DNA of 64,000 nt from Anaeramoeba flamelloides (lineage: Eukaryota > Metamonada > Anaeramoebidae), in NCBI GenBank assembly GCA_027625915.1, contig JANTQA010000008.1:3985001-4049000 (forward strand). The letters are read 5' to 3'. The position numbers and the translations under genes are program-made. The notes below the pieces were generated by a model that had not been told where the DNA came from, ran no database searches, and saw only the letters and a list, made by a program, of their open reading frames with translations. Positions 44,201 to 55,178 of this stretch are shown piece after piece. Positions within the stretch are counted from its first letter, which is position 1, and each line of letters begins with the position of its first letter.

Positions 44201-46958
44201 TATATAAATTTTCTTTTAATTTCTCAAATTTAAAAAAAAACTAACGACAAACAAGTAGTAAATTTTGTTCAATCAGCTCTCTTCAATAATAATAATAAAA
44301 ATAAAATTCAAAGTTCCTTTTTTTATTTATAAATATTTCTTAACTTTATCAAGTATAGATTTTTTTTTTTAACTAAAAATGCTGCCAACCACAAAAATAA
44401 AATAAGAAATTTCTTAAACTTCAATAAGTTAGTTTTATATTTTGTATTTTTTTTTTTCTTTATCTTTTACTTTTATCACAAATAAGAAGAATATAAAATG
44501 GAAATCATAATAATTTTTTTTTTTACAAAAAATGATTGTTTTAAATAGGTTGAACAATTGCATTTTGATACTATAATTTGTGCTTTAAATTGAAAGAATT
44601 AAAATATAAATTGATATTAAAGTGAATTTGTTTATAAAAAAAACTTTTAATAAATTATTTTCAAGTTTTAGATATTAATAATTTTTTGATTTTTATTTTA
44701 TCTCCAAAAATTAATTAAAATCAAATTAGCGCTATATATTTATATTAGGAGTTATTTTTTTTTTTTTTTTGTTTCATTTGAGTGGCAATTTGATCTTTGA
44801 GAATATTTTTTTATCCGTTTTATTTTTTAATTTAAACATTTTTTTTCTTCATTGGTTATGCCAATATACGTTAATTTAAGGGTAAATGATTCGAGAAATT
44901 CTGATGAAATCATTGGATTTATGATATTTTTCAAAAATTAAGAAATCTTTTTATTATGTGAAAACTAAATTAAGTTTAAAATACTTCTAATTACTGTTCC
45001 AAGTTTATTCGCTCTTTGAATTAGAAGAAACGAATTTGGTCGCTTCAAAATTCTCTCGTTAACAAATTAAGTATTTTCTTTTAACGTTTAACACTTGACA
45101 TAATAAATCCAAAATCTTTTTATTTCAGATATTTTTTGAAAATTTCTGAAATTGATAATGGTAAATAAATTTTGTTAAATACTGTTGCCAGCCTTGACAC
45201 AACCTTTGGTATAAATATGCCTATATTTATTTTTTTTTTAAGACTGATTTTAGTTTCAAATTTTTGGATTTGTGGAATTTTTTAATATTCCAAAAAAAAA
45301 ACAACAAATAAAGTAAATTTTTAAACAGAAATTAGCTGAGTAAAATTATTAATGATTATTCAAAATTAGAAATAAATGTTAAATTTCTTTTGAAATGTAA
45401 TTATAAAGTCATTTTTAAAAAAGCGTGTCCAAATATTTTTTTTTGATACAGTCGTGAAAATAGTTGAATCTAAGTTGTGTCAACTGCTTTACAGATACTT
45501 TTTTGAAAAGTCTTTTGTCACATACTTTGTTGGAACAACAAAATTTGTATTTTTTTTTGTTATTTATCAAGTATCAGTTTCTTAAGGTTTTGGTTTTCTT
45601 GATCTTGTATTGTCAGCATTCACTAAGACAGTTTAAAAGGAAAAATCTTTGTTTCAATCCAGCTCAAGAATAATTTCATATCTTTAAATAAATAAATAAA
45701 GAAATATATAAAAAATTAAAAAAAGAAACGAAAAAAAAAATAAAGTAAAAATTTACTTGAATATCATAGGTCCTTAAATTGCCACCCCACCAGCTTTCCC
45801 ATTGTCCGTAAATTTTCAAAGTTGTTCCTTCAAGGAAGGCCTTTTTTTTGTTATAACCTTTGCCAGGGATGTGAATAAATTCAACTTTTTTTACTAATGC
45901 TTTTAATTTTTTTTTCGAAAGCTCATCATATTGCACACCATATCTAAATGCACGGCTAACATTACTGAATGAATACCATCCTCTTGAATATGTAAGATTT
46001 GATAAGGCTTCTGCAATGTCTGTGCTGCGTTTAAAGGAATCCCAATCAACAACAAATTCCATCGTCTCGTTATTGTCAAACTCTAAACAATCGTTTAATT
46101 CTTTAATAGCCCTTGGGATACACTCGTCTTCAATGAGTTTCATATAAGATTTCATTGTTAATCTAAAGAGCCCACCAATGAGCTTTTTTAATCTTTTTTT
46201 TTTAATTGCGCCCAAAGATCCTTTTGTGAAATTGGATTTTACCAAGAGAGTCGTGCCATTCATTTCTACTTTTTTTCCCTATGAAAAAATAATTGTTGTT
46301 TTTTTTTGTTTGGTTTGTTTTATTTGGTTAATGTGAAAAAAGTTTTTAGAATTTAATCGGAACACATTTTCGCTTCAAACACAATTGAAAGAAGGATCAC
46401 TCTTTACTCAGACTATTTATGATAAAATTAAAGCAATTTCCAAAAACTGAAAAAGGAAAAGTATTTAAGAATCGATAACAAAAATCTACTTTTTAATACT
46501 CGTAAGCCTTTTTATGTAAAATTTTGAAAAACTTTTTGTTTTTCGCTTTTTGATAATTACTTATCATCAAAAAAAAAAAAAAAGTTTTTTTTTTTTTTTT
46601 TTCATTTAAAAAATAAAAGAAGAAAAAACTCAAAAGAAAAAGAATAAAAAGTTTTCCATTGAAGAATTACTTTAGAAATATTTTGAACAACAATTGCATC
46701 AAGGAGTTGCTGGATGTCTGATTTCCCTTCGTATTTAATTGCGTATTCTTGTATAACTTCAATTAAACGTCCAAAAACAAAATAACCCTGCCAGGAAAAT
46801 AAGGCTTCGGCGGCGCGCTGTGGGTTGCTTGATTCTGTAATGCTGTCCCAATCAACTTGAATGCTAATTTCCTTTTCAAGGATGTTAAACAATGCAACAG
46901 CATAATTGTTTACGTATCCATTTACTTTTTCTTGGATTTGTTCAAGAGAGAGTTCCAT
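41222..46958 (-). CDS. Myosin-TH1-like protein without motor, with VDWDS duplication and tandem short repeats (three exons)
   Basis: Exons 46671..46958, 45757..46278 and 41222..43090 all join in phase 0 (donors GTAATT, GTAAAT; acceptors TCATAG, ATATAG), giving 892 residues. An in-frame TAA lies just before ATG 46958. The N-terminal about 270 residues hold two related units, each with VDWDS followed by an AEAL-type helix and aromatic residues; I know no name for this module. The middle has IKKVNHRGSKQDRMLVITDK followed by AMYTF, closely resembling the KINRRGKKQERILLLTDKAIY motif of the class-I myosin TH1 lipid-binding domain. Then come about seven units of roughly 30 residues, each with a DLLxIVxxL-like helix and LP/IP turns, and a Lys/Glu tail. 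A membrane-lipid-binding role is inferred. The join across the 2.67-kb intron is the least certain part. Confidence 0.6.
43091..45756 (-). other. Long intron of the TH1-like gene
   Basis: It starts GTAAAT at 45756 and ends ATATAG at 43091, 2,666 bp, phase 0. It contains a GTTA/GTTT microsatellite (about 43120-43186) near the 3' splice site, a partial composite repeat (about 43880-44290), and a GAATTAGAAG...TTCTCTC block (about 45010-45065) like that at 33390-33440. The plus-strand reading frame at 45464-45673 is unsupported. Confidence 0.5.
43880..44290. repeat. Composite dispersed repeat, partial copy
   Basis: It contains GTTATACTCTTACCTAAATT, a triple GTGCCGTAGAGTGCCATAGA-type motif, AATTCAAAAGAATGGAGAAA, and an ATTCTGGAAAAGCTAAC block, in the same order as near 33580-33750. 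Confidence 0.55.
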
Positions 46959-48418
46959 TATTTCTAGTTAATTAAAGAAGAAAAAAGAAAAAATGAATTT
47001 TCTTGTCTTCATTTTGTCCTTCCAATTGTATGTATGAACAAATTCAGACCCGTTTGCATGCTTTCTTTGACTTACCAAATGTTTTCAGAATTTTGAAAGT
47101 AAAGTAGATCTGTTAATAGAAAATATATCGTCATTTGATTATAAAACTTTTCTTTTTGATTTTTTTTAGCGAATTGTTTCGGTTTTTTAGTTTTTTTCAT
47201 TTGTAAATTTACTTCTTGTTAAATGGGATATAAGAATTTTAAACAACGAACACACACTTAATATCAAAATTATTATCTACAAAAAGGCAAAGTAAAATGG
47301 GTTTGAGAAAAACCCTCTTGATCTTAATTCAAATTCGTCTTAGAAAATTTACAATTGCCATCTTCAACAAAAACATACTGGCTGAATATATTCCCGTACT
47401 CTTGACAGATCTGGGCAAATATTAATCACAGAAACAATTGTATATTTTTCATATTTAACAGAAAATTTCGAACAACCTAATATAGTTAACTGTTAGAAAC
47501 CACTGTTACTCTTAAAATGCTGAAAAAGGTTAATAATAATTCGACTTGTAAAAAAAACTCGAGACCTTCAACAGGCAATTTGAAATTTTTTTTTGGTTGT
47601 AAAAAAGAAGACAAATATATAGAGTCTTGGTGTATAATTAATTGTTTTTCGATTTTTTAGCACTACTTTTCTTCAAACAATTTTTTGATTGATGCAAAAA
47701 GATTCATTTGGTTACTTATATCAAAATTAATTTTCCTTCAAGATCTTCTCTAATTCTTTACTGGGTGAGGTTACACAACCTATTTACAATTTAAAAAAAT
47801 ATATTAAGAGTAATTTAAGCAAAGAAAAAAAGAATTTTTCATTCGATTGATTTTTTAGGTTATTAAAAAAATTAGTAAAAAAGCATTGATAAACTCAACT
47901 TTCAGAAATTTAAAAACAAAAAAAGGAAAATAAATTTTGTAGACTTTCCGCACATACTTTCTAATCTATTTTCTTATACATTTATACTATTCTATAAAAT
48001 CAATCTTTTATATTTTCAAATGAAGTGGTAAGTCAGTGAGTGAATCGAATATTGATTTTCGAACCTTTTCAAATGAAATTTTGAATTAGGTTTGAAAAAA
48101 ATATCTTTATTCAAATTACATATTTTCAAATAATAACCACTAATTTTAAATATAAGCAAGATCTCTTAAGGTTCTAGTTACTTATAGTGGGGTTAATTCA
48201 TACCCAAGGAGTGAATTGACACTTAAAAGGAGATTGTGAAATTATACTTCTTCTGAGTTACAAAATGCAATTAACAAAAAAAAAACAATTTGTACCTGAT
48301 CTGAATTAAAAAAAAATTTTTTAAACAAAATACAGTTGAAAAGGGACTCAATAACAAAAAAAATTGAGAAAAAAAAAAGTTTCAAATGATCCATCATTTT
48401 CAAAAAAATTCAATTTAC

Positions 48419-49281
48419 CATTGTGAAAAAAATTTGGGTCATTAAAAAAAATTGGGTCAGTCAAAAATTTGTTTTCGTTTTTTAAATAGTAAATATTAGC
48501 AAAATGATTTTTGATCAAAGTAAAATTTTATGAACAAATTTTACATTTAAGAAAAAACCAGAGTCACTATCAATAATAATTTTCAGAAGTAAAATTAAAT
48601 TGTTGCATTTTAACCTTTTGGAATTACTGTGGAACTCCAAAAATACAAAAATTTATTTTTAATTATTAACTTTAGTGTAAATAAGACAACTATTTAATAG
48701 GAAATATTAAAATCTCTTAATTCAATAAGATATTTATCATTTTTAATGAACGCAAATTTATCACGGTTAATCTTAAATATCCTTTTAAACCAAATTGAAT
48801 AATAAAATCTTCCAAAAAAGCTGTTTTTTCCAAAGAGGTTGTTTTCCACTATGTTTACAATCAAAACTTCAAAATACCAAAATATCAAGATTTCAGAAAC
48901 CATTTAAATTCTGTAAATCCCGATAGAAAAACTTTAATTTAAAACGGTTATTAATTTTTGGTCTTCCCAAACAATGATTAACTTGATCTTGGAATGTAAT
49001 CTAATAAAAAAAATCAACATTTTTAGTAAAGTTTACAATTAAATGTAAATTTTTGTTTTTTAGAGTTCCACAGTAATTCCAAAAGGTTAAAATGCAACAA
49101 TTTAATTTTACTTCTGAAAATTATTATTGATAGTGACTCTGGTTTTTCTTAAATGTAAAATTTGTTCATAAAATTTTACTTTGATCAAAAATCATTTTGC
49201 TAATATTTACTATTTAAAAAACGAAAACAAATTTTTGACTGACCCAATTTTTTTTAATGACCCAAATTTTTTTCAAAATGG
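48419..49281. mobile_element. Long, near-identical inverted repeat (foldback element)
   Basis: Arms 48419-48637 and 49063-49281 are reverse complements over about 219 bp; I see one substitution and one single-base indel between them. The similarity fades outward into the 425-bp spacer for about 50 bp more. The spacer contains one minus-strand frame of 69 codons (48694-48903) with no recognisable family. The high arm identity in otherwise decayed DNA suggests recent insertion or ongoing gene conversion. Confidence 0.85.
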
Positions 49282-51339
49282 TTAGAATTACAAATTAATC
49301 TTTTTTTTTAGAATTTCCCCAAAGAGTTAAATTTCTTCCATTTAGAACAAATTGTTTTCTTTAAGCACAGAATCAATTTAATTCAATTATGTCTGATTTA
49401 AGGCAAATTTCTAACTCTCGGTATTTGACAAAGTAAGGATTTTGTAACATACTTGAGAAAAAAATAACTCATTTGAGAAATGAAAAATAGATAAAAATGG
49501 AAAAAAATCATAGAGATTTCAAATGGAGTCAATAAGAAACCCACCGAACTTAAAATAGTTATTTTTTTTTTGAAAACATAGCTAAAAATTTTGACAAAAT
49601 ATAACACTAATTTACCTGGGACATTTCCATTGCTTCTTTTTATTTTTTTTTTTTTTGGAACAATCCTCACCTCTTCAACAAAAAAAAACTCACACAATTT
49701 AACTCATTGGTTCAAAAAGGGGAAAGACATGTTTTTCTTTAAGAGTGTTATAAATATCATCCGATCAAGAAAATATTTTACTTATTTTCAAAATTCATTC
49801 ATATAAAGACAATTTTTTTCAAAATTGGAATTATAAAGATGTTTTTTTAATGTAACTCAATTCTATTGGATAATGAGACAAGAAAGAAAATAACTTTGAA
49901 AATGTATTTCTATCTTGAAAATTTCGAATTTTTTAGTTAAGATAGCGGATTTAAATTTTATACTTTCAAAATTTGAAATTCGTCTTGCTGATAGAGATTA
50001 AAAATAAAAAAAAATAATAATATTTTTATAATTTTAAATTTTCAAATTATTTTTTTTTTTTTAAATGTAATAAATTAATTCCAAGTATTCAATAACTTGT
50101 TCCATTAGGACCACAATTGAAAAATATCCATTTTTTCTTCTTTTTGTCTAATATTAAAATATTACACCCCTAGAAAAATATATTAGATATTTTTTTCATC
50201 CCCATTCAAATAACAATACACATACACACATATACACATATATTTATATCGAAGCCAAATTTGAAAATGAGGTGCAAACTTTTTTTAATTATTTTTTTTC
50301 TTTTTGTATTGGTCTTTTAAACAATACAATGATTACACAATATTTTTATAATAATAATCTATATTGGAAATTATCTTTAAAGACTTTATTAAAATACCTT
50401 GTTATCCAAAAAAAAAATAATTATATTAATTTTTTACTGATGAAAAATCTGCCCCTATTTTTGAAATTAAGCTTATATATCATGAAAAAAAAAAAAATGA
50501 AGAGATGAGGGAGGAAAACGAATAAAGAGAGAAAATTGGTTAAGAAAAAGAGAGAGATATGTGGTAGTAATGAGACCATGGCGATAACTTATGATTATAC
50601 ATTATATTCACATTGGGGATATCTAATATAAAAACCCTTGGATATTCTTAATATTCATAATTATTAAGAACACACATGATGGGAATACTATCTTTTTTGT
50701 TCATCACAGTGGAAATTCTTGTTTTGATTTTTTTTCTTGAGTTTTATTGAGGGATTTTTTCCTATTATTTATATAACTGTCCTAATTAGAATATCCACAA
50801 AGAAATTATCTAAATTCCGAAGAACAGTTTTGGGTTTTATACTTTTAAACAACAGGTATACATTTTTAAGTTATTTTCATTTAGAAAATAAAAATATCAT
50901 TTTAAATGTTGATAAAGATCAAAATTTCGATATTTTTTTAGAAAATTCAGATTTGGATACCATCTTTGTACAAATCTGGATTTTTCTGGCTATTCAATTT
51001 TTAGTTAAAATATTCAAAAATTTTCTAACCTTTATCTTAATTAAGAGAATTTTTGAGACAATTTTTCAGATTTTTTATCTAAAATCTTAAACCCCGTTGC
51101 TACTAAAGGTACCCAACATTTTTTTCAAACACAGTTGTTCCACTACACGGGTACTAATATTGTACCAATATTAAACAAAAAATTTTCAAAATTGAAGTAC
51201 AAAATCCAGATTCAAAAAGTATTTATACTAAAAAAAAAATCCAAAAAAAGTGATTTAATATCACTTTTTTTTGAGACTTTTATTAGTTTGAAATCTTGTA
51301 CCTTAGAAGTGAAACTGACAATTCATTTTTTTTTATAAA

Positions 51340-51790
51340 TGAACTTTGAGGTATGGATAAGAAAATAAATTGAATAATACATCTTCAGAGAATAGTTAAT
51401 TACTATTAAAGTAAAACTAATAAATTTATAGGTTTTCTTTAAAATTAAAAAACTCAAATCTTAGGAATATATTGAGTCGAAAAAAAAATGTTCATTTTGA
51501 TCTTCTAATTAAGATCCAAATTAAATCCCATAGATTTAAATACGATTTCTATACAATCTTTTTAACCATTTCAATATTCTTCAAAGAAACAGCTTTTACC
51601 AAGTAACTATTTATATTATTATTTGAAAAAAATTTTTTAATGTATTATATGTCACAAAAAAAAATGAAAAATATGAAAAAATTATTTCAATTTTGAAATT
51701 TCCAAAATTTAAATATTTTCTTCTGTTATCCATTTTCAACATTTTAAACATACATAATTCACTATTCCCACAAAGGACCCCATTTGATAG
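51340..51790. repeat. Degenerate copy of the 29250-29955 element
   Basis: It shares in order AACTTTGAGG (compare GACCTTTGAAG), an AAGAAAATAAATTGAATAAT stretch, TTTTACCAAGTAACTAT, AAATTATTTCAATTTTGAAA, and an end CCCCATTTGATAGGAAAATA resembling the 29931 TIR. The left TIR is not recognisable. Confidence 0.55.
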
Positions 51791-53497
51791 GAAAATAAAC
51801 TAAAATTCAAAATTATCCACGCACTTAAAAAGGTTCCCAATTACCACAAAAATGTAATATCATTCAAATTGGAAATAATTTTGATTATTGAAATATATGA
51901 AAATCATTGAATCGTCTTTTATTTTTTTGTTTTTATTTCTTTTTTTGAATTACCTAACTTTTTTTTTTTCGATCCCTAAAGTCTTTTCAATGATTGGGAT
52001 TAGGTTAAAGTTGGGTTGTTCAAAATAGAAGACTCACAAATAAAATTAACCAATGATATTTAATTATTTGATCAATCAATAATCCTAATAGAATTTAAAC
52101 AAATTTAAAAAGTATTTTTTGTTTTGTTCTCGCCAAAAATTTTAAAACACTCTTGATATGTTATTAGTATTAATAATTTTTTTTTTTTGGTTGGTGGGTA
52201 TTGTAATTTATAAAAAAGTGAAAATATTTCAAAAAGTAAATAGTTCTAATTTGGTATTTCTTCTAGAATTGATTAAATTTGATTTTTTTTTTAAGAATTG
52301 AATTTTGGTGTATTACAAATTTTGAAATGGCGTTTAGTCCATACTTAGTATTTAATTTGTTCTGATTTTTCAAGAATTATTTTTATAATATTATAAATTT
52401 TTCAAACCTTTATGTAAATTTAAAGATTTGTTGCGAATTATTTTCAGAAAATTTTATTTAAATCTTTGTATCTGGGTTTTAATTTGTACAATATTTTCCC
52501 TTTTATTCCAAACGATATCAATACTCCCACCCCACATATCTTTAATATCAGAATTTATTAAGTCACAATTAGTTTGTACTTTTGTTTGTAGACTTTTTCA
52601 AAAAGTTCAAACTTTGTTTTTTTAATAATTAAATTAATGCCAACAAAAAGCATTCAAAAATAACAGGCCTATTTTAACCTTGTATTGTGAAATAAAGTTA
52701 ATAACCACAAATCTTTTTTATTAAATCCTAATAATTAATTTAATACTTATCAAAAAATGTGTTCGCAAAAAAAAAGATTTTGGTTTCCAAAGAATTATAA
52801 ATTTATTCTAACTTTTTTACAACACCAAAATATTATGATACCTTCAAAATATTCACACACTAACTCATATTTTGAAATATTCAAAAACATTTTTCTTTAT
52901 TCCAGAGACTAAAAAGGATTCTTTATATAATTTAAAATTTCAAATTTGCTGAGGAGTAAAAATATTACAACCTGTGAATTTTCTTGTTATTAACCTTTAG
53001 GAAAAAAATTTAACTTTAAACAGAATATTTGATCTTAAAAATATTATTTTTTTACTCGTTATTTTAACTTTTCTGATTACATGCAAAATACAAATTAACT
53101 TCTAAAATATTGTAACTGAACCAAAATGAAGAGAAAACAATATTTTTATTTTCATTAAAAAAACTACCATATTACAGAAAATGAAAATAATTCTTTGAAT
53201 AAATTCAAGTCCAAATTCACTGTCCAACATATTTCAAAAACAAATCTATTTTAATTTATTAGTTCTCCGAATATTAAACAAAATATTTGTTTTCGTAATT
53301 TAAATCGAAAAAGAAATAAGCAGAAAAATCTGTAAAAATTGATTGTGATCATATAAAAAACACTCTCAATTTGACAGGGTAATTCTGCATGTAAAAAAAG
53401 TGAAATTCATCTTCTGAACAAAAAGAAAAGAAATAAACCCACCCATTAATTTTATTAAATTTTAATTGATTGTTCAAGACAAATTAAAAAAAAAAAA

Positions 53498-54754
53498 ATG
53501 AAAAATCAAAAGAAAGTAATACACATAATCCTTCTGTTCCTTTCTTTTTCTTTCATTCATAACAAAACAGGGCAATTTCTTTATATAACTGATGCACACA
53601 TCAGTTTTTGTTATTTGCCAAACGCGTCCAACAATATGCAGTGTGAAACAAACAATGGAACTGCAGGGCTGTTTGGGGACTATTATTGCAACAACCCGTT
53701 TTGGTTGATCGAGGATGCTGTTCGGGAAATGAAAAGGCTCGCGCCAAACCCAGATTTCATTATCCATGGCGGCGACACGAACGAGCAGTTTTACCATGAC
53801 GAATTTGTAATAATTGAGTCGATCAAGTTTGTTAACGAGCTGTTTGAAACATATTTCCCCGGTGTGCCGGTTCTTTTTACAATTGGGAACCACGACTTCT
53901 TCCCAACGCACAATAGTCCATATTATAACACACCATTTTTGACAAAGCTGTCAAACTCACTGACCGGGCTGACTGATCAGGCACGTGCAACATTTAAAAG
54001 GGGTGGGTATTATTCCACAAACGTGAACAATTTGAAAATCATCTCTTTAAATACAATAATCTGGTATAAATCGAATGCTTTGACAAAATATCTGAAAGGA
54101 GATCTCTCTAAGCAACTAAGTTGGGTCGACTCAGAACTAAAAAGAGCGCAAAACGAGGGCCAGGGTGTTTTGTTTGTTGGGCACATCTTCCCGGGCGTAA
54201 ACCCATTTACTCTCAAGCCTTCATACACCAATATATTCCAAGACCAATTTTTGGAACGCGTCAAAACTTGGCAAAGGAAATACGGCTCCTTAATACTGGG
54301 GTACCTTTATGGTCACAAGCATCGTGACACTTTTTCATGTGGACCAAAAAATTCAATCCATCTTTTAAATCCTTCCCTCAACACCCGCAAAAGGATCAAT
54401 TCTGTATTTCGGATTTTCAATTACTCTGACACAGCTAAGGTCCTTTATGATTATACCCAATACCATAACAGTTTAACAGAGACAAACAAATACAAAGATG
54501 TCAAATGGAGGAAAAGCTATAACACAAAAAAATTTCCGATGAATGTGAAGAAGCTAACTTGTAAATATTTAAGGAGATGGAACACAAAGCTAAAAGATAG
54601 TAACGCTCTGTTTGGTTGGTTTTTGTTCCATTACAAAGCAAGATACCTTCCAATGATAGGCTGTGGCGCCAGTTGTAAAAAGAGATTGTTGTGTGCTCAA
54701 GTAAATTTACACAGAGACAAGATGGTTCGTTGTGTAAATAATAACAAAAGCTAA
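53498..54754 (+). CDS. Secreted acid-sphingomyelinase-like phosphodiesterase
   Basis: A single-exon 418-residue protein. It starts with a signal-peptide-like segment (basic MKNQKK then IHIILLFLSFSFIH). The calcineurin-like metallophosphatase motifs appear in order: ITDAHIS (D-x-H), HGGDTNE (GD), IGNHDF (GNHD), VGHIFPG (GH) and YGHKHRD (GHxH); these hold two metal ions. The spacing, the FGDYYCNNP segment after the first motif and the Cys-rich C-terminus (IGCGASCKKRLLCAQ) fit acid sphingomyelinase-like phosphodiesterases, which hydrolyse phosphodiester or pyrophosphate bonds in lipids or nucleotides outside the cell or in lysosomes. The exact substrate cannot be told. The canonical second Asp after the D-x-H motif is not obvious here (HISFC). 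Base composition is clearly less AT-rich than the neighbouring genes. A pyrimidine-rich tract follows the stop. Confidence 0.9.
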   Translation: MKNQKKVIHIILLFLSFSFIHNKTGQFLYITDAHISFCYLPNASNNMQCETNNGTAGLFGDYYCNNPFWLIEDAVREMKRLAPNPDFIIHGGDTNEQFYHDEFVIIESIKFVNELFETYFPGVPVLFTIGNHDFFPTHNSPYYNTPFLTKLSNSLTGLTDQARATFKRGGYYSTNVNNLKIISLNTIIWYKSNALTKYLKGDLSKQLSWVDSELKRAQNEGQGVLFVGHIFPGVNPFTLKPSYTNIFQDQFLERVKTWQRKYGSLILGYLYGHKHRDTFSCGPKNSIHLLNPSLNTRKRINSVFRIFNYSDTAKVLYDYTQYHNSLTETNKYKDVKWRKSYNTKKFPMNVKKLTCKYLRRWNTKLKDSNALFGWFLFHYKARYLPMIGCGASCKKRLLCAQVNLHRDKMVRCVNNNKS

Positions 54755-55178
54755 ACTGACATTTTTAGAATCTTGAATCTACTCTGCTTCTTTTTTCTTT
54801 TTCCTTTTTCCTTTTTCCTTTTTCATTTTTCATTTTTCCTTTTATGTTTGTGGGCTCTTTTTTTTATTTTAATCTTATTTGGGTGTGGTTGCAAATAATT
54901 AGGAGTTTGTGTAAATAAGTTGACTTTTTTTTCCTTCTTTTTTGTTGTTGAAAATAAAAAAATAAAAAATTTTTTATGAATTTCCAAAGTTTTGAATTCA
55001 ATTCGGAAGAGTTTTTGTGGATATTTGTAAAAGCAAACAAATAAAAAGGAGTTAAAATGTATCTTTGGTTGTTGTTTTGAATTTTCATCATTCTTTTCAA
55101 TACTTGTAAAATTATCACCAAAATGATAAAAAGTCTATTCACATTTATTTTTCCTTAATTTTCAATATTAAGTGAACA
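54755..55178. promoter_or_regulatory. Short spacer between two co-oriented genes, with polypyrimidine tract
   Basis: 424 bp. Just after the stop, about 54784-54845 is built of TTTTTCC and TTTTTCA units. The remainder presumably contains the 3' end signal of the phosphodiesterase gene and the promoter of the beta-helix gene. No specific motif is recognised. Confidence 0.35.

Larger units (their letters stand above)
46959..53497. other. Large gene-free region
   Basis: 6.5 kb with no supported gene. It contains the 219-bp inverted repeat (48419-49281), a degenerate transposon copy (about 51340-51790), and a purine-rich stretch (about 50495-50570). Reading frames at 48694-48903, 49398-49806, 50272-50508, 50737-51090, 51135-51338 and 52428-52625 are Phe/Ile/Lys/Asn filler without family signatures. 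Confidence 0.55.

Noticed and set aside
50272..51338. Three plus-strand frames of 67-117 codons
   Set aside because: No recognisable domain; composition typical of surrounding non-coding DNA.
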